DNA from: Gemmatimonadaceae bacterium | GTDB taxonomy: Bacteria > Gemmatimonadota > Gemmatimonadetes > Gemmatimonadales > Gemmatimonadaceae | Length of the DNA: 64,000 bases | Assembly (NCBI GenBank): GCA_019186945.1 | Contig: JABAQJ010000008.1 | Coordinates: 186,001 to 250,000 of the forward strand | Reading direction: 5' to 3' | Shown here: in pieces, positions 45,420-55,531 of the stretch | Layout of the letters: every line of letters starts with the position of its first letter | Numbering within the stretch: the stretch's first letter is position 1 | Notes under the pieces: generated by a model | Databases searched by the model: none | Told to the model about the DNA's origin: nothing | Seen by the model: the letters and a program-made list of their open reading frames with translations, nothing else | Position numbers and translations under genes: made by a program

Positions 45420-47857
45420 AGTCGCACGCCAACCGATCAGCCAGAATGTCGAACGGAATTCGATTTGCACCCGGATGGCCTGGGATCATCCCACGATGGA
45501 CGACCAGCGCCAAGAGCGCCATCGGTACGGCCTTCGGCGAGGCGTCGCGCGTGTGGTTCACCGCCAGCCACGGCATCCTCAACGAGATCTACTATCCGGA
45601 GGTGGATTCCGCGTGCATGCGCGACGCCGGGCTGATAGTGGCATCGCGCGATGGGCTCAGATCGGAGGAGAAACGTCACTGCCGCCACGACGTCGCGTGG
45701 CTCGCGCCAGGCGTTCCTGCCTTTCGTCTGACCAATCGTTGCCTCAGCGATCGGTACGTGATCACCAAGCGCGTCTGCTGCTCGTCGGAGTTCGATGTCG
45801 TGTTGCAGCATGTCCGCTTCGACGCCTTGCAAGGGGCACTGGAAGACTATTCGCTGCTGTTCCTGCTTGCATCGCACCTTGGCAACCAGGGTGCGGGAAA
45901 CACCGCCTGGATCGGTACGTCCAAGGGAGTACCGGTCCTGTTCGCCGAGCGCAACGGTTTGGCGCTTGCTGCCGCCTGCGATGTGGGATGGCACGAGCGC
46001 ACGGTTGGCTTCGTTGGGCCTGACGACGCGTGGAACGACTTCATGACTAACGGCCGCCTCACCGCAACGTACGACCGCGCGGAGAACGGCAACGTCGCTC
46101 TGGCCGCGACAGTCGATCTGGCGGCTTGCCACGGGTCGTTCACGATCGCGATCGCGCTCGCACCGGATCCCGACACGGCCGCCATTCACGCCCGTGCCGC
46201 GCTCATGGATCCGTACGATCTGGCGGAGGATCTGTACGCCAGCGCATGGCGCGACTGGCAGCGCACGCTCCTTCCACTGGATGAGCCAGCGAGCGCGAGC
46301 CAGCCTCCATTGTACCGATCCAGCACGGCCGCGATGCGATCGCACCTGTCCTCCAACACAGACGGCGGAATCATCGCCAGCCTCTCGGTTCCCTGGGGCG
46401 ACACCATGGGTGATGGCGACCTGGGGGGATACCACCTCGTCTGGCTTCGGGACTCGGTCATGAGCGCGACTGGGTTCCTGGCGATGGGCGCGCACGCCGA
46501 GGTGGAATCGATCCTCCGATTCCTCGCCGTGACACAGGAGCCGGACGGGCACTGGCCTCAGAACATGTGGCTGAACGGGCGAGCGTTCTGGCACGGGTTG
46601 CAGCTGGACGAAGCCGCGTTCCCGATACTCCTCGTCGACATCGCCCGGCGCGAGTCGGCGCTGCGTCACGATGGAGTGGCTCGCTACTGGCCGATGGTGC
46701 GCCGGGCTGCGGAGTTCGTGACGATGCATGGGCCGATGACGGAGCAGGATCGGTGGGAAGAGAACGCCGGTTTCTCCCCGTTCACGCTGGCGGTCGAGAT
46801 CTCGGCGCTCCTGGCCGCCGCCGATCTCGCAGACGCCATGGACGAACCGGGTTTCGCTTCGTATCTGCGTGACACGGCCGACGACTGGAACGATTCGGTC
46901 GAGCGCTGGACCTATGTCGAACAGACGGAACTGGCTCGTCGCATCGGCGTGCGTGGGTACTACATCCGCATCGCCGGCGCCGATGGGGCCGATCCCCTCC
47001 TCCCCCGAGGAAAGATCCAGCTCAGGAATCGCCCGTCGCACCAGAGAGACATCGATGCCGAGTCGCTGATCTCGGTCGACGCGCTCTCCCTCGTCCGCTT
47101 CGGCTTGCGTGCCGCCGACGATCCCCGCATCGTCGATACGGTTCGCGTCATCGACACGATACTCCGGACCGAGACAGCCACCGGACCGACGTGGCACCGG
47201 TACAACCTCGACGGCTACGGGGAGCACGCCGACGGCACGGCGTACGACGGCACGGGAATTGGCAGAGGATGGCCGCTACTCGCCGGCGAACGGGCGCACT
47301 ATGAGCTGGCGGCAGGGCGTCGGGCAGATGCCGAGCGCTTGCTGGCGGCGATGCGTGCACAGACGAGCGACGGCGGCGCCTTTCTGCCAGAGCAGATCTG
47401 GGACGCCAGCGACATTCCCGCGGAGGAACTCTTCAACGGCCGACCTGCCGGCTCGGCGATGCCGCTGGTGTGGGCGCACGCCGAGTACGTGAAACTCCTG
47501 CGTTCGCTGCACGACGGATGCCTGTTCGACCAGCCTCCGCAGACGGTCGCGCGATACGTCAAGGGCACGACCATCCCGCGCGTTGCCGCGTGGAGGCTGA
47601 CGGCCCGACGGCGCTCGATTCCGATGGGCCGCGTCTTGCGCATCGATACTCCGGAACCGGCGCGCATTCGCTGGACCAGCGACGAGTGGCGCAGGTATCA
47701 CGACTCGGACTCCCACGAGATCACGGCGGGCGTTCACGCGACGGAACTGCCGACAGCCTCACTCATCGCGGGTGCCACAGTGCGCTTCACTGTGTTCTGG
47801 CCAGCCACCGGCCGTTGGGAGGGACATGACTTCGAGGTGTCGATCGGCGCATCCTGA
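45416..47857 (+). CDS. GH15 glucoamylase/glucodextranase-like glycoside hydrolase
   Basis: An 813-residue protein starting at the ATG overlapping the pgl stop; an ATG at 45446 (MSNGIRFAPGWPG) is possible. Residues about 15-280 form the beta-supersandwich domain of bacterial glucoamylases (SRVWFTASHGILNEIYYPEVD). Residues 300-690 are the (alpha/alpha)6 catalytic barrel, with substrate-binding VWLRDSVMSATGF, the catalytic acid in WEENAGFSP (Glu448/Glu449) and the base in GIGRGWPLLAGERAHYEL. The C-terminal 100 residues form another beta domain. No signal peptide is seen, so it probably acts inside the cell, releasing glucose from alpha-glucans such as glycogen or maltodextrin. That feeds the neighbouring glucokinase. 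Confidence 0.93.
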   Translation: MKSHANRSARMSNGIRFAPGWPGIIPRWTTSAKSAIGTAFGEASRVWFTASHGILNEIYYPEVDSACMRDAGLIVASRDGLRSEEKRHCRHDVAWLAPGVPAFRLTNRCLSDRYVITKRVCCSSEFDVVLQHVRFDALQGALEDYSLLFLLASHLGNQGAGNTAWIGTSKGVPVLFAERNGLALAAACDVGWHERTVGFVGPDDAWNDFMTNGRLTATYDRAENGNVALAATVDLAACHGSFTIAIALAPDPDTAAIHARAALMDPYDLAEDLYASAWRDWQRTLLPLDEPASASQPPLYRSSTAAMRSHLSSNTDGGIIASLSVPWGDTMGDGDLGGYHLVWLRDSVMSATGFLAMGAHAEVESILRFLAVTQEPDGHWPQNMWLNGRAFWHGLQLDEAAFPILLVDIARRESALRHDGVARYWPMVRRAAEFVTMHGPMTEQDRWEENAGFSPFTLAVEISALLAAADLADAMDEPGFASYLRDTADDWNDSVERWTYVEQTELARRIGVRGYYIRIAGADGADPLLPRGKIQLRNRPSHQRDIDAESLISVDALSLVRFGLRAADDPRIVDTVRVIDTILRTETATGPTWHRYNLDGYGEHADGTAYDGTGIGRGWPLLAGERAHYELAAGRRADAERLLAAMRAQTSDGGAFLPEQIWDASDIPAEELFNGRPAGSAMPLVWAHAEYVKLLRSLHDGCLFDQPPQTVARYVKGTTIPRVAAWRLTARRRSIPMGRVLRIDTPEPARIRWTSDEWRRYHDSDSHEITAGVHATELPTASLIAGATVRFTVFWPATGRWEGHDFEVSIGAS

Positions 47858-47899
47858 GGAGCGCGGTGCCGCCGCGCGTGCGAGCGAGTACCGGCGACG

Positions 47900-48730
47900 C
47901 TACGGGTCCGGGATGACGCTGGCGAGCGCGTCGCTGACGGCGGCTACGTCGGCACGACTCGACAGATCGAGCACGCCCTCGGCGATCGGCAGCACATGGA
48001 ACGGCACACGCATCTCGCGAATGGCGTAGCGAACGGCATCCGGAAGCTCGAGCTCTCCCCGCGCAGAAGGGTGGACCTGACGGCACGCATGGTAGATCTC
48101 CCGCGGCAGCCGCCACAGGTTCATGCTGACGAGTGCGTGCGGTCCCATGCGCTCGAACGTCCGCGCGTCAGGTTTTTCCACGATGTCCCTGAGCTCCCCT
48201 TCCGGCGACATGTCCAGGAGCGCGAAGGAGCGAATCCTCTCCGGATCGATGTTGCTCCGCTTGAAGAGTGCATCGCGGTCGAATCCCGGCAACGCCGCGC
48301 CCTCGGCATCCCGAAGCAGACGATAGGCAGCCGGTGGGTAGTAGTTGTCCGAATTGAGCACCAGGACGTCCTCGCCGGCTGCAAACTCCTCGGCGGCCAG
48401 CACGGCATCGGCCGTGCCGCGTGCGTCCTGCTGGATCGCGAAACAAACGCGCAGCCGCCGTGGCTGACCAGGACCCTCGAAATAGTCACGCAGTTCGGTG
48501 TGCTCCGGGCCGATGACCAGACACACTTCGCGAATCCCGGCGTCAGCGAGGGCACTGAGCACATAGTCCAGGAACGGCCGTCCTGCCCGCGTGCCCACGG
48601 GGATCAGTCCCTTCACGCCCGCGCTCGCAACGCGCGCCTGTTCGTCGTTGAGGCTTGCGGAAGTATCGCCACGCCGCATGCGTGACCCAAGTCCGCGCGC
48701 GAGGATAACAGCCCTGGAAACGTCCGTCAT
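47900..48730 (-). CDS. Sugar-phosphate nucleotidyltransferase-like protein
   Basis: A 276-residue protein from the ATG at 48730. The N-terminal nucleotide-binding motif is AVILARGLGSRM, a variant of the usual AGGxGTR. Next come KGLIPVGTRAGRPFLDYVL, VCLVIGPEHTELRDYF, QQDARGTADAVLAAEEF and VLNSDNYYPP, the Mg-binding Asp position. The fold is that of NTP-transferases making NDP-sugars, but the changed first loop leaves specificity open. It converges with the GH15 gene (42-bp gap). Together with the GHMP kinase it could turn a sugar into its 1-phosphate and NDP form; that is speculative. Confidence 0.85.
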   Translation of the reverse strand: MTDVSRAVILARGLGSRMRRGDTSASLNDEQARVASAGVKGLIPVGTRAGRPFLDYVLSALADAGIREVCLVIGPEHTELRDYFEGPGQPRRLRVCFAIQQDARGTADAVLAAEEFAAGEDVLVLNSDNYYPPAAYRLLRDAEGAALPGFDRDALFKRSNIDPERIRSFALLDMSPEGELRDIVEKPDARTFERMGPHALVSMNLWRLPREIYHACRQVHPSARGELELPDAVRYAIREMRVPFHVLPIAEGVLDLSSRADVAAVSDALASVIPDP

Positions 48731-48955
48731 GCGCGACAGCGCCGGCAAGCCACGCGCCGCACCCATCCCACGGGGCGGCGACCGTACGACGCGGCGTCGA
48801 CGTCTCGCGCTTGGCCGTTCACGGGGTCACCCTGATGAATGAGGAGCGGGTCGTCATTGGGCATTGGCGTACACGCGAAAGCCACGGACTGCGACGAAAA
48901 GAAACCGCGCGACCGTACACTGGTCCAGTCGCGATACCTCGCCCAGATTCGCGAC

Positions 48956-51082
48956 ATGTTGCCGCACAGTTCGGTTTTCCTGCTGGTCGGGAGCCTGATC
49001 GTCCTTCCCGCTCACGCACGCACCGCGCCGGTGCGTGGTCCGGATCCGCAGGCGACGGCACGGACTCACAACCTGATACCGGTGCCCGCTTCCGTCGCGT
49101 GGGGCCGGGGGGTGCTGCGTCTCGACTCGACAGCTACGATCGATGTCGTCAGGCATGAGGATGCGCGGTTGTCGCGCGCGATCGCGCGGTTCCGCGGCCG
49201 CCTGGAGCGTCGACTCGGCGCCGAGATGTCCCATGCGCCGGCATCGAGCGCCGCGACCGCGACCTTTCGCATCGACGTCGCGTCGGCCGGCGATGCGGTC
49301 CAGTCTGTGAACGAAAACGAGTCCTATACCATCACCGTCGACTCCGAACGCGTCACGCTCCAGGCGCCAACGGTCACCGGAGCGCTTCGTGGACTGGAAA
49401 CGCTGATGCAGCTGCTCACGCAGCGTGAGGGCCGGTACGAACTCCCGGCCGTCGCCATTCGAGATGCCCCTCGGTATCCCTGGCGCGGACTCCTCGTGGA
49501 CGTGGCACGCCATTTCATCCCTGTCGAAGGCATCAAGCGGACGCTGGACGGGATGGCGGCAGTCAAGCTGAACGTGCTCCACTGGCACCTTACGGACGAT
49601 CAGGGCTTTCGCATCGAGAGCAAGCGCTATCCCAAGCTCCAGTCGTCGGGCTCGGACGGCGACTTCTACACGCAGGAGCAGGTACGCGACGTCGTCGCGT
49701 ATGCTCGCGATCGCGGGATCCGCATCGTCCCCGAGTTCGACATGCCCAGCCACTCCACGACGTGGTTCATCGGGTACCCCGAACTGGCGAGCATTCCAGG
49801 GACGTATGGGATCGTACGGACCTTCGGAGGCGGTGACGCCTCGTTCGATCCGACGATCGAGGCGACCTATCGATTCCTCGACCGATTCATTGGCGAGATC
49901 GCGCCCCTCTTTCCCGATGCGTACTGGCACGTTGGTGGAGACGAAGTTACGGCCCGGCACTGGAACGAGAGCAGGCGAGTGAGGGCTTACAAGCGCGCGC
50001 ACGGGATCAGAACGAATGCGCAGCTACAGGGTGCCTTCAACCGGCGCCTGTCACGGATTCTCGCTACGCACGGAAAGAAGATGGTCGGCTGGGACGAGAT
50101 CCTGTACCCGGGCCTGCCGAAATCGACGGTCGTGCAGTCATGGCGTTCGGACGGTCGCCTCGAGCGAGCGACGGCGCAGGGATACCGCGGCCTCCAGTCG
50201 GCTCCCTACTACCTGGATCGCATCAAGACCGCCGAGGAGCATTACCTCGCCGACGTGGACCCCTCGGGGGATGGAGTCGCGGCGGGTCGCGGGACGCTTG
50301 TGTTAGGCGGCGAGGCGTGCATGTGGACGGAGCACGTCAACGCGGAAACGATCGACTCCCGACTTTGGCCACGACTGGGCGCCATCGCCGAGCGTTTCTG
50401 GTCGCCGCGCGAAGTGAACGACGTTGGCGACATGTATCGTCGGCTGAACGCGCTCGACGCCCAACTGCTGGAATACGACATCGGGCGGGCGCTCCACATC
50501 CAGCGCATGGTGCGGCGGATGTCGCCTGACGAGAGCGTTCGCCACGCGGTGGAGTCGTTGCTGGAAGCGGTTGCTCCACCCACGTTCTTGGAGCGCATCC
50601 GGGGCCAGGGGACGACTACCCTGACGCCACTCGTGCACATGATCGACGCCGCGGTGCCGGATCCGTGGGGGCGCTGGGAGACGGAGCGTCTCGTGGCCGC
50701 GTCAGTCGCGGACACACAGGTCGCACGGAGCGGCGCGAACGAGCTGCAGACGCAAGCGGACGCGCGCGACTCGCTGGTCACGCTGTTCACCCGGTGGCGC
50801 GACGCCCTCGGGCCGATTCGGGTTGGCGCGATGACCTCACGATTCGTCGCCGAGGCGCTGCCGATCGCCGAGGCGCTGTCTCGCGCGAGCGAGATCGGCC
50901 TGGAGGCGTTAGGTCATCTGGGGGCGGGAGAGCGTCCGGAACCGGATTGGTCGTCGCGGTCCATGGTTGAACTGGCGGCGTACGAAACGCCGCGGAATCT
51001 GCTTCGACTCGAGATCGTGGGACCGGTGCGCCGGCTGGTACAGGCCGCGGAGGCCGGCGTATCCGCGACTACCGGAAGGTGA
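48956..51082 (+). CDS. Secreted GH20 beta-N-acetylhexosaminidase
   Basis: A 708-residue protein from the ATG at 48956, opening a signal peptide (MLPHSSVFLLVGSLIVLPAHA). A GH20b N-terminal domain (about 40-165) precedes the TIM barrel: YPWRGLLVDVARHFIPVEGIKR, LHWHLTDDQGFRIE, VPEFDMPSHSTTW, and the catalytic Asp329-Glu330 pair in YWHVGGDEVTARHW. WDEILYPGL and LGGEACMWTEHV complete the subsite. A helical C-terminal domain of about 180 residues is unassigned. It removes terminal GlcNAc or GalNAc from chitin, peptidoglycan or glycan fragments. Its 3' end overlaps the convergent DUF4185 gene by 14 bp. Confidence 0.94.
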   Translation: MLPHSSVFLLVGSLIVLPAHARTAPVRGPDPQATARTHNLIPVPASVAWGRGVLRLDSTATIDVVRHEDARLSRAIARFRGRLERRLGAEMSHAPASSAATATFRIDVASAGDAVQSVNENESYTITVDSERVTLQAPTVTGALRGLETLMQLLTQREGRYELPAVAIRDAPRYPWRGLLVDVARHFIPVEGIKRTLDGMAAVKLNVLHWHLTDDQGFRIESKRYPKLQSSGSDGDFYTQEQVRDVVAYARDRGIRIVPEFDMPSHSTTWFIGYPELASIPGTYGIVRTFGGGDASFDPTIEATYRFLDRFIGEIAPLFPDAYWHVGGDEVTARHWNESRRVRAYKRAHGIRTNAQLQGAFNRRLSRILATHGKKMVGWDEILYPGLPKSTVVQSWRSDGRLERATAQGYRGLQSAPYYLDRIKTAEEHYLADVDPSGDGVAAGRGTLVLGGEACMWTEHVNAETIDSRLWPRLGAIAERFWSPREVNDVGDMYRRLNALDAQLLEYDIGRALHIQRMVRRMSPDESVRHAVESLLEAVAPPTFLERIRGQGTTTLTPLVHMIDAAVPDPWGRWETERLVAASVADTQVARSGANELQTQADARDSLVTLFTRWRDALGPIRVGAMTSRFVAEALPIAEALSRASEIGLEALGHLGAGERPEPDWSSRSMVELAAYETPRNLLRLEIVGPVRRLVQAAEAGVSATTGR

Positions 51083-52217
51083 CTTTCACGATCGGCAAGT
51101 CCATCCGGAAGAACCCCGTGGTGTGCGCGTACGTGACGAACACGACCTTCCCGTTCTGCTGCGAGAACTCGGGATGGGCCTGGCCCGCATAGCTCGTGGT
51201 GCCGTTCCATCCGGGCCGCGCCGTAAACAGCTTCGTCTGCGCGGACCACGGACCCCACGCATTCCGGGCGACGCGGAAGAAGACGTCATCGCTGAACACA
51301 CCCGAGTATACGGCGACGTAGAGACCGAGGTAGGCGTTGTAGAAAATGGTATTTCCGGCGGCACCACCCGTCATGATCGACACCGCTGCCGCAGGATCGG
51401 AATTCCAAACGCCGCGGCCGGCATAATACTCCCAGCGTGACTTGACCAGTATGTCCTCGAGAGGTACTCTCGCGACTCGGCACCGCATAACGAGGAAACG
51501 CGCGACACAGCCGTAGGTGACGACTGTATCGTTCACCACTGTGGATCCGTTACCGTAGGCAACCTCGGTCGAGTCCCACATCAAGGTGGGATCCGGCGTA
51601 CCCGGGCGCAGAATCGGTCGCGTGAACACACGGCCAGGCTCACCGATGGCGATCCCGGTACCGATGTTCGTCCATCCGGATTGGCCGGGGATGCGCCAGA
51701 GTTCGAAGTAGAAGACCAGCGCGCGGTTGCGCTTTGGGTCGGCGATGATGTCACCGGGCCACAGCGCATACTCCGCACCGCACGGCTGGGCCGTGCAATG
51801 ACGCGTGTCGTGCGCGTAGTTGTAGCTGGACTCGAAGTCCGTGTAGGGGAGGAACTCAGCCGGTGCGCCCGTGGTGTCGAGTATGTCGTGCGAGAGCTTG
51901 ATACCGTCGGAAGCATCGAGGTCGGTCGTCCACGACAGCGAGTTATCCACCCAATTGCGCTGGTCGACGCCGGGGACGGCGAGCGGCGTGTCGCCAAACG
52001 TCCACACCGACTTGTTGCCGATCCGCCCGCTGATCGCGCCATCGCGGCCGAGTATCTTCGCGTTCTGCACGACGGTGCCGATGTCGATCGCGGATTCGAC
52101 GACCGGGATCGGCGGGGCTTCGGTCATCGCGGCATTCGCGTCGACCGCCAGCGGCGGGCGCACGGGATCGGCGCACGCCGCAACGGAAAGACAGAGGAGA
52201 GAAAATCGAATTCGCAC
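51069..52217 (-). CDS. DUF4185-like lipoprotein (five-bladed propeller)
   Basis: A 382-residue protein with a lipoprotein leader (LLCLSVAACADP, Cys15). The mature part has features of DUF4185: GRDGAISGRIGNKSVWTFGDT near the N-terminus, WPGDIIADPKRNRALVFYF, YYAGRGVWNSDPA, and the closing SYAGQAHPEFSQQNGKVVFVTYA. These proteins have a sialidase/GH43-like five-bladed fold, and their enzymatic role is mostly unproven. The gene follows the propeller gene by 17 bp on the same strand, so both are probably co-expressed. Its last 14 bp overlap the end of the GH20 gene. Confidence 0.78.
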   Translation of the reverse strand: MRIRFSLLCLSVAACADPVRPPLAVDANAAMTEAPPIPVVESAIDIGTVVQNAKILGRDGAISGRIGNKSVWTFGDTPLAVPGVDQRNWVDNSLSWTTDLDASDGIKLSHDILDTTGAPAEFLPYTDFESSYNYAHDTRHCTAQPCGAEYALWPGDIIADPKRNRALVFYFELWRIPGQSGWTNIGTGIAIGEPGRVFTRPILRPGTPDPTLMWDSTEVAYGNGSTVVNDTVVTYGCVARFLVMRCRVARVPLEDILVKSRWEYYAGRGVWNSDPAAAVSIMTGGAAGNTIFYNAYLGLYVAVYSGVFSDDVFFRVARNAWGPWSAQTKLFTARPGWNGTTSYAGQAHPEFSQQNGKVVFVTYAHTTGFFRMDLPIVKVTFR

Positions 52218-52234
52218 GGCGGCCTCACGTGGGC

Positions 52235-55200
52235 TTACGAAGCGACCTTGCGGATCGGCACGAACACCGCAGGCACCTTGAGTTCGTCGAGCAAGCGATT
52301 GAAGGCGTTCAGGTCCGTATCCTCCAACTGTTGCAAACGACGTACCTGGACGTCAAGCTTTCCCTTCAGGTCCGTGTACACGTCGCCGTGCTGTTTCGTC
52401 GGCGCATACGCACCCGTCTGGATCTGCGCGTTGAGGGTGATGAACCAGTTGTACAGTTTCACCTGCTGGTCCAGAGTGCACTGATCCACGTGGCAGTGCA
52501 CCTCGTACAGTTCGGCGCGCACCTCTTCCAGTCTGTTGCGCAGCGCCTTGGCCGCGGACGACACACGCTCGGCGTATGCCTCGTTTTTCGTCTGTGTCAC
52601 ACGCGCGTCCAGTTGCGCCTGGATGTCTTCTATTCGTGCGACGTTTTCCGCGATCTCGTTGAGGCGATCGTGCGTGCGCATCGCCACGTCGAACTGCTGT
52701 GCCAGTTCCGCTGTTGTCGTGGTGACACGCGGGTCGGCGATGACGTCGAACGAGCGGGAGAGAGTGTCCCTCCCTGCGACGAGACGGACGGTGTAGGTGC
52801 CGGGCACGACCCATGGGCCCCGAAGATGTCCTTCGTCGATCACCGTATTCGCGATTCGGCGGGCATTCGGGTAGTGCAGATCCCATACGAAACGGTTGGT
52901 GCCGGCGCGAACGCGGACGATGGAGTCCGCAGGTTCGTAGGCGAGACTGTCTTTCAGCGTCGACCGCGTTCGGGCCGCCAGGGAATCGAGCGCCGTGCGC
53001 ACCGCGGTCGAGTCGCCCTTCTCGTCGGTCGCACTCGAGAACGTACGGATCGTCGTGCCGTCTGGCCTCAGGAACGTCATCGTGAGCTTCTCAGATGTCG
53101 TATCCTTGAGGAAGTAGTCGATGTAGACACCGGCAGGAGGGTTCTCTCCCGCGTTGGCCTGTCCGCGACCGCCGTCCCAGAGAACCGCCGTTGCCGGCTG
53201 GAAGAGGTGGACCCGCTTGCGCGTGACGCTGTCCGCGAGCTGGCGCAGGATGGAGATGTCGTCCAGGACCCAGAAGGCGCGTCCATGCGTCGCCGCGATC
53301 AGGTCGTTGCCATGCACCTTCAGGTCGCGCACGCTCACGCGCGGGAGATTCAGCTGCAACGGCTCGAAATGCGACCCGTCGTCGAAGGAAACGAATACGC
53401 CGAGTTCCGTCCCGGCGAAGAGCAGACCGCGGCGCACCGGATCTTCACGCAAGGTGCGCGCGTAGGCGTTGACCGGAATACCCGTCGCGATCGGCGTCCA
53501 TGTCTTGCCGTAGTCGGCCGTCTTCCAGAAGTACGGCTTGTAGTCGTCCTGCTGGTAGCGATTCGCGGCAACGTACGCGACCGCGGGGTCGTGGGGCGAT
53601 GCGTCGATGTGGGCGGTGCGCGTGAACTTCCCGTATCCCCTGGGCGTGACATTCTCCCAGTGCGCACCTCCGTCACGACTCACGTGGATCAGCCCATCGT
53701 CTGATCCCGCCCACAGCAGACCCTGCCTTTTCGGAGACTCGGCGAAGGCGTAGATCGTGGCGTACCACTCAGCCCCTGTCATCTCGCCGTGAATGCCGCC
53801 AGTGCGTTGCAGCGTGCTGGTATCGTGCACCGTGAGGTCCGGCGAGATGCGCTCCCAACTGGCTCCCTCGTTCCGCGAGCGCCAGACGTGTTGAGAGGTT
53901 ACGTAGAGCGTATTGGGATCGTGCGGCGACAGGAGCACCGGGAACGTCCACTGAAAACGCTCTGGCACGTCCTTGGCCGCCCAGCCATCGAAGTTGCGGA
54001 GCGTAACGGAGATGTCGCGTTCCTGTCGAGTGGAATGGTCGTAGCGAGAGAACGCACCCATGTAGCAGCCGCCATAGGTGATCGACGGATTGCGAGGATC
54101 GACGGCGACCGTGGCGTTCTCGCATCCTGCCGTAGAGTAGTAGTCGCGTTCGCCGATGCCGCCATCGTCCGAGCGGCTCAGGACAGAAATTGCGGTATTG
54201 TCCTGCTGCGCGCCGTAGATGCGGTAGGGGAACTGGTTGTCCGTGGTGACGTGATAGAACTGCGCCGTCGGCTGATTGTAGATGCTGGACCACGTATCGC
54301 CGGCATCGAAGCTGATCGTGGCACCGCCGTCGTTGCCGTTGATCATCCGCCGGGAGTCCTTCGGATCGATCCAGAGGATGTGGGTGTCTCCGTGCGGCAC
54401 ACGCACCCGGCTGAAAGTCTTGCCACCGTCGATCGACCTGTGCACCGTCAGGTTCATGACGTAGACTGTGTTCTCGTCCGTGGGATCGGCGGTGACCGTG
54501 GAGTAGTACCAGAGGCGGACGTGGAAGGTCTGATCCGAGTTGACCCGTTGCCAGGTGTCGCCGGCATCGTCGGAGCGGAAGATTCCCCCCGATGAATCCG
54601 GCGCTTCGATACTGGCGTATATGCGGCGCGGATTCGCCGGCGAGACGTCGACGCCGATCTTGCCTAACGGCAGTTTCGGCATACCGGGGTTGAACGACAG
54701 CTCCTTCCAGGTATCGCCGCCGTCGATGGTCTTCCACAGCCCGCTGCGACCACCGCCGGCATTCATCGACCACGGTGTGCGCTGGAACCGGTACATCGCC
54801 GCGTACACGATCCGGGGATTGGAGGGATCCATCGACAGATCCTGCGCGCCCGTCGAGTCGTCGATGAACAGCACCTTCTTCCAGGTCCGACCGCCATCGG
54901 TCGTGCGGAAGACGCCACGCTCCGCATTGGGTCCGAAAGCGTGGCCGATCGCACTCACGAAGGCGCGGTCGGGATCTCGCGGATCGACGACGACGTCGGT
55001 GATCTGCTGGGCGTCTTCCAGCCCCAGGTGCTGCCATGTCGACCCGCCGTCGGTCGAGCGATACATCCCGGTACCGAACGTGAGATCCTCACGCAGCTGC
55101 GACTCGCCAGTGCCCACGTAGATCACATTCGGGTCCGAAGGCGCCACCGCAACCGCACCAACGGACGAGATGTCCGACTTGTCGTCGGTGATGTTCGTCC

Positions 55201-55531
55201 AGCTTTGGCCTCCATTGGTCGTCTTCCACACGCCGCCGTTGACGGCGCCGAAGTAGAACACGAATGGCTTCGATGGGTCACCAGCCACCGCTACTGCCCG
55301 TCCACCACGCATCGGTCCCACGTTCCGCCAGCGAAGCGCTTTGAAGTTGGCGGACGTGGCCTTGGGGTCCGTGTAAAGCGACGCCGAGTACGGCGGATTC
55401 GCGGGTGACGCAGTCGATGCCGGCGCGGAGGTCCGGGTGCGCTGTGCCGATGCTGACGAAAGGGCTGCAGGCAGCAGCAGGATGGCCAGTGCGGCGGTTT
55501 GGCGGCGGCGAATTGTCAGGCTGGCGCGCAT
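52235..55531 (-). CDS. Large secreted Asp-box (BNR/sortilin-type) beta-propeller protein
   Basis: A 1,098-residue protein. I chose the ATG at 55531 (MRASLTIRRRQTAALAILLL) because it opens the signal peptide; the frame extends further but would run into the TIR gene region. At least nine Asp-box-like repeats (pattern S-x-D-x-G-x-T-W) occur between residues 60 and 720, such as TTNGGQSWTN, STDGGSTWQH, TTDGGRTWKK and KTADYGKTWT, building one or two propellers. A beta-rich segment (about 780-930) and a helical coiled-coil-like C-terminus (RIEDIQAQLDARVTQTKNEA) follow. The family is common in this phylum and often annotated as glycosyl hydrolase, but no catalytic residues of sialidases are recognisable. 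The function is unknown. Confidence 0.87.
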   Translation of the reverse strand: MRASLTIRRRQTAALAILLLPAALSSASAQRTRTSAPASTASPANPPYSASLYTDPKATSANFKALRWRNVGPMRGGRAVAVAGDPSKPFVFYFGAVNGGVWKTTNGGQSWTNITDDKSDISSVGAVAVAPSDPNVIYVGTGESQLREDLTFGTGMYRSTDGGSTWQHLGLEDAQQITDVVVDPRDPDRAFVSAIGHAFGPNAERGVFRTTDGGRTWKKVLFIDDSTGAQDLSMDPSNPRIVYAAMYRFQRTPWSMNAGGGRSGLWKTIDGGDTWKELSFNPGMPKLPLGKIGVDVSPANPRRIYASIEAPDSSGGIFRSDDAGDTWQRVNSDQTFHVRLWYYSTVTADPTDENTVYVMNLTVHRSIDGGKTFSRVRVPHGDTHILWIDPKDSRRMINGNDGGATISFDAGDTWSSIYNQPTAQFYHVTTDNQFPYRIYGAQQDNTAISVLSRSDDGGIGERDYYSTAGCENATVAVDPRNPSITYGGCYMGAFSRYDHSTRQERDISVTLRNFDGWAAKDVPERFQWTFPVLLSPHDPNTLYVTSQHVWRSRNEGASWERISPDLTVHDTSTLQRTGGIHGEMTGAEWYATIYAFAESPKRQGLLWAGSDDGLIHVSRDGGAHWENVTPRGYGKFTRTAHIDASPHDPAVAYVAANRYQQDDYKPYFWKTADYGKTWTPIATGIPVNAYARTLREDPVRRGLLFAGTELGVFVSFDDGSHFEPLQLNLPRVSVRDLKVHGNDLIAATHGRAFWVLDDISILRQLADSVTRKRVHLFQPATAVLWDGGRGQANAGENPPAGVYIDYFLKDTTSEKLTMTFLRPDGTTIRTFSSATDEKGDSTAVRTALDSLAARTRSTLKDSLAYEPADSIVRVRAGTNRFVWDLHYPNARRIANTVIDEGHLRGPWVVPGTYTVRLVAGRDTLSRSFDVIADPRVTTTTAELAQQFDVAMRTHDRLNEIAENVARIEDIQAQLDARVTQTKNEAYAERVSSAAKALRNRLEEVRAELYEVHCHVDQCTLDQQVKLYNWFITLNAQIQTGAYAPTKQHGDVYTDLKGKLDVQVRRLQQLEDTDLNAFNRLLDELKVPAVFVPIRKVAS

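Noticed and set aside
45437-47227. A 596-codon antisense frame inside the GH15 glucoamylase gene
   Set aside because: It has no recognisable motif and skewed composition, and the sense strand has intact catalytic motifs.
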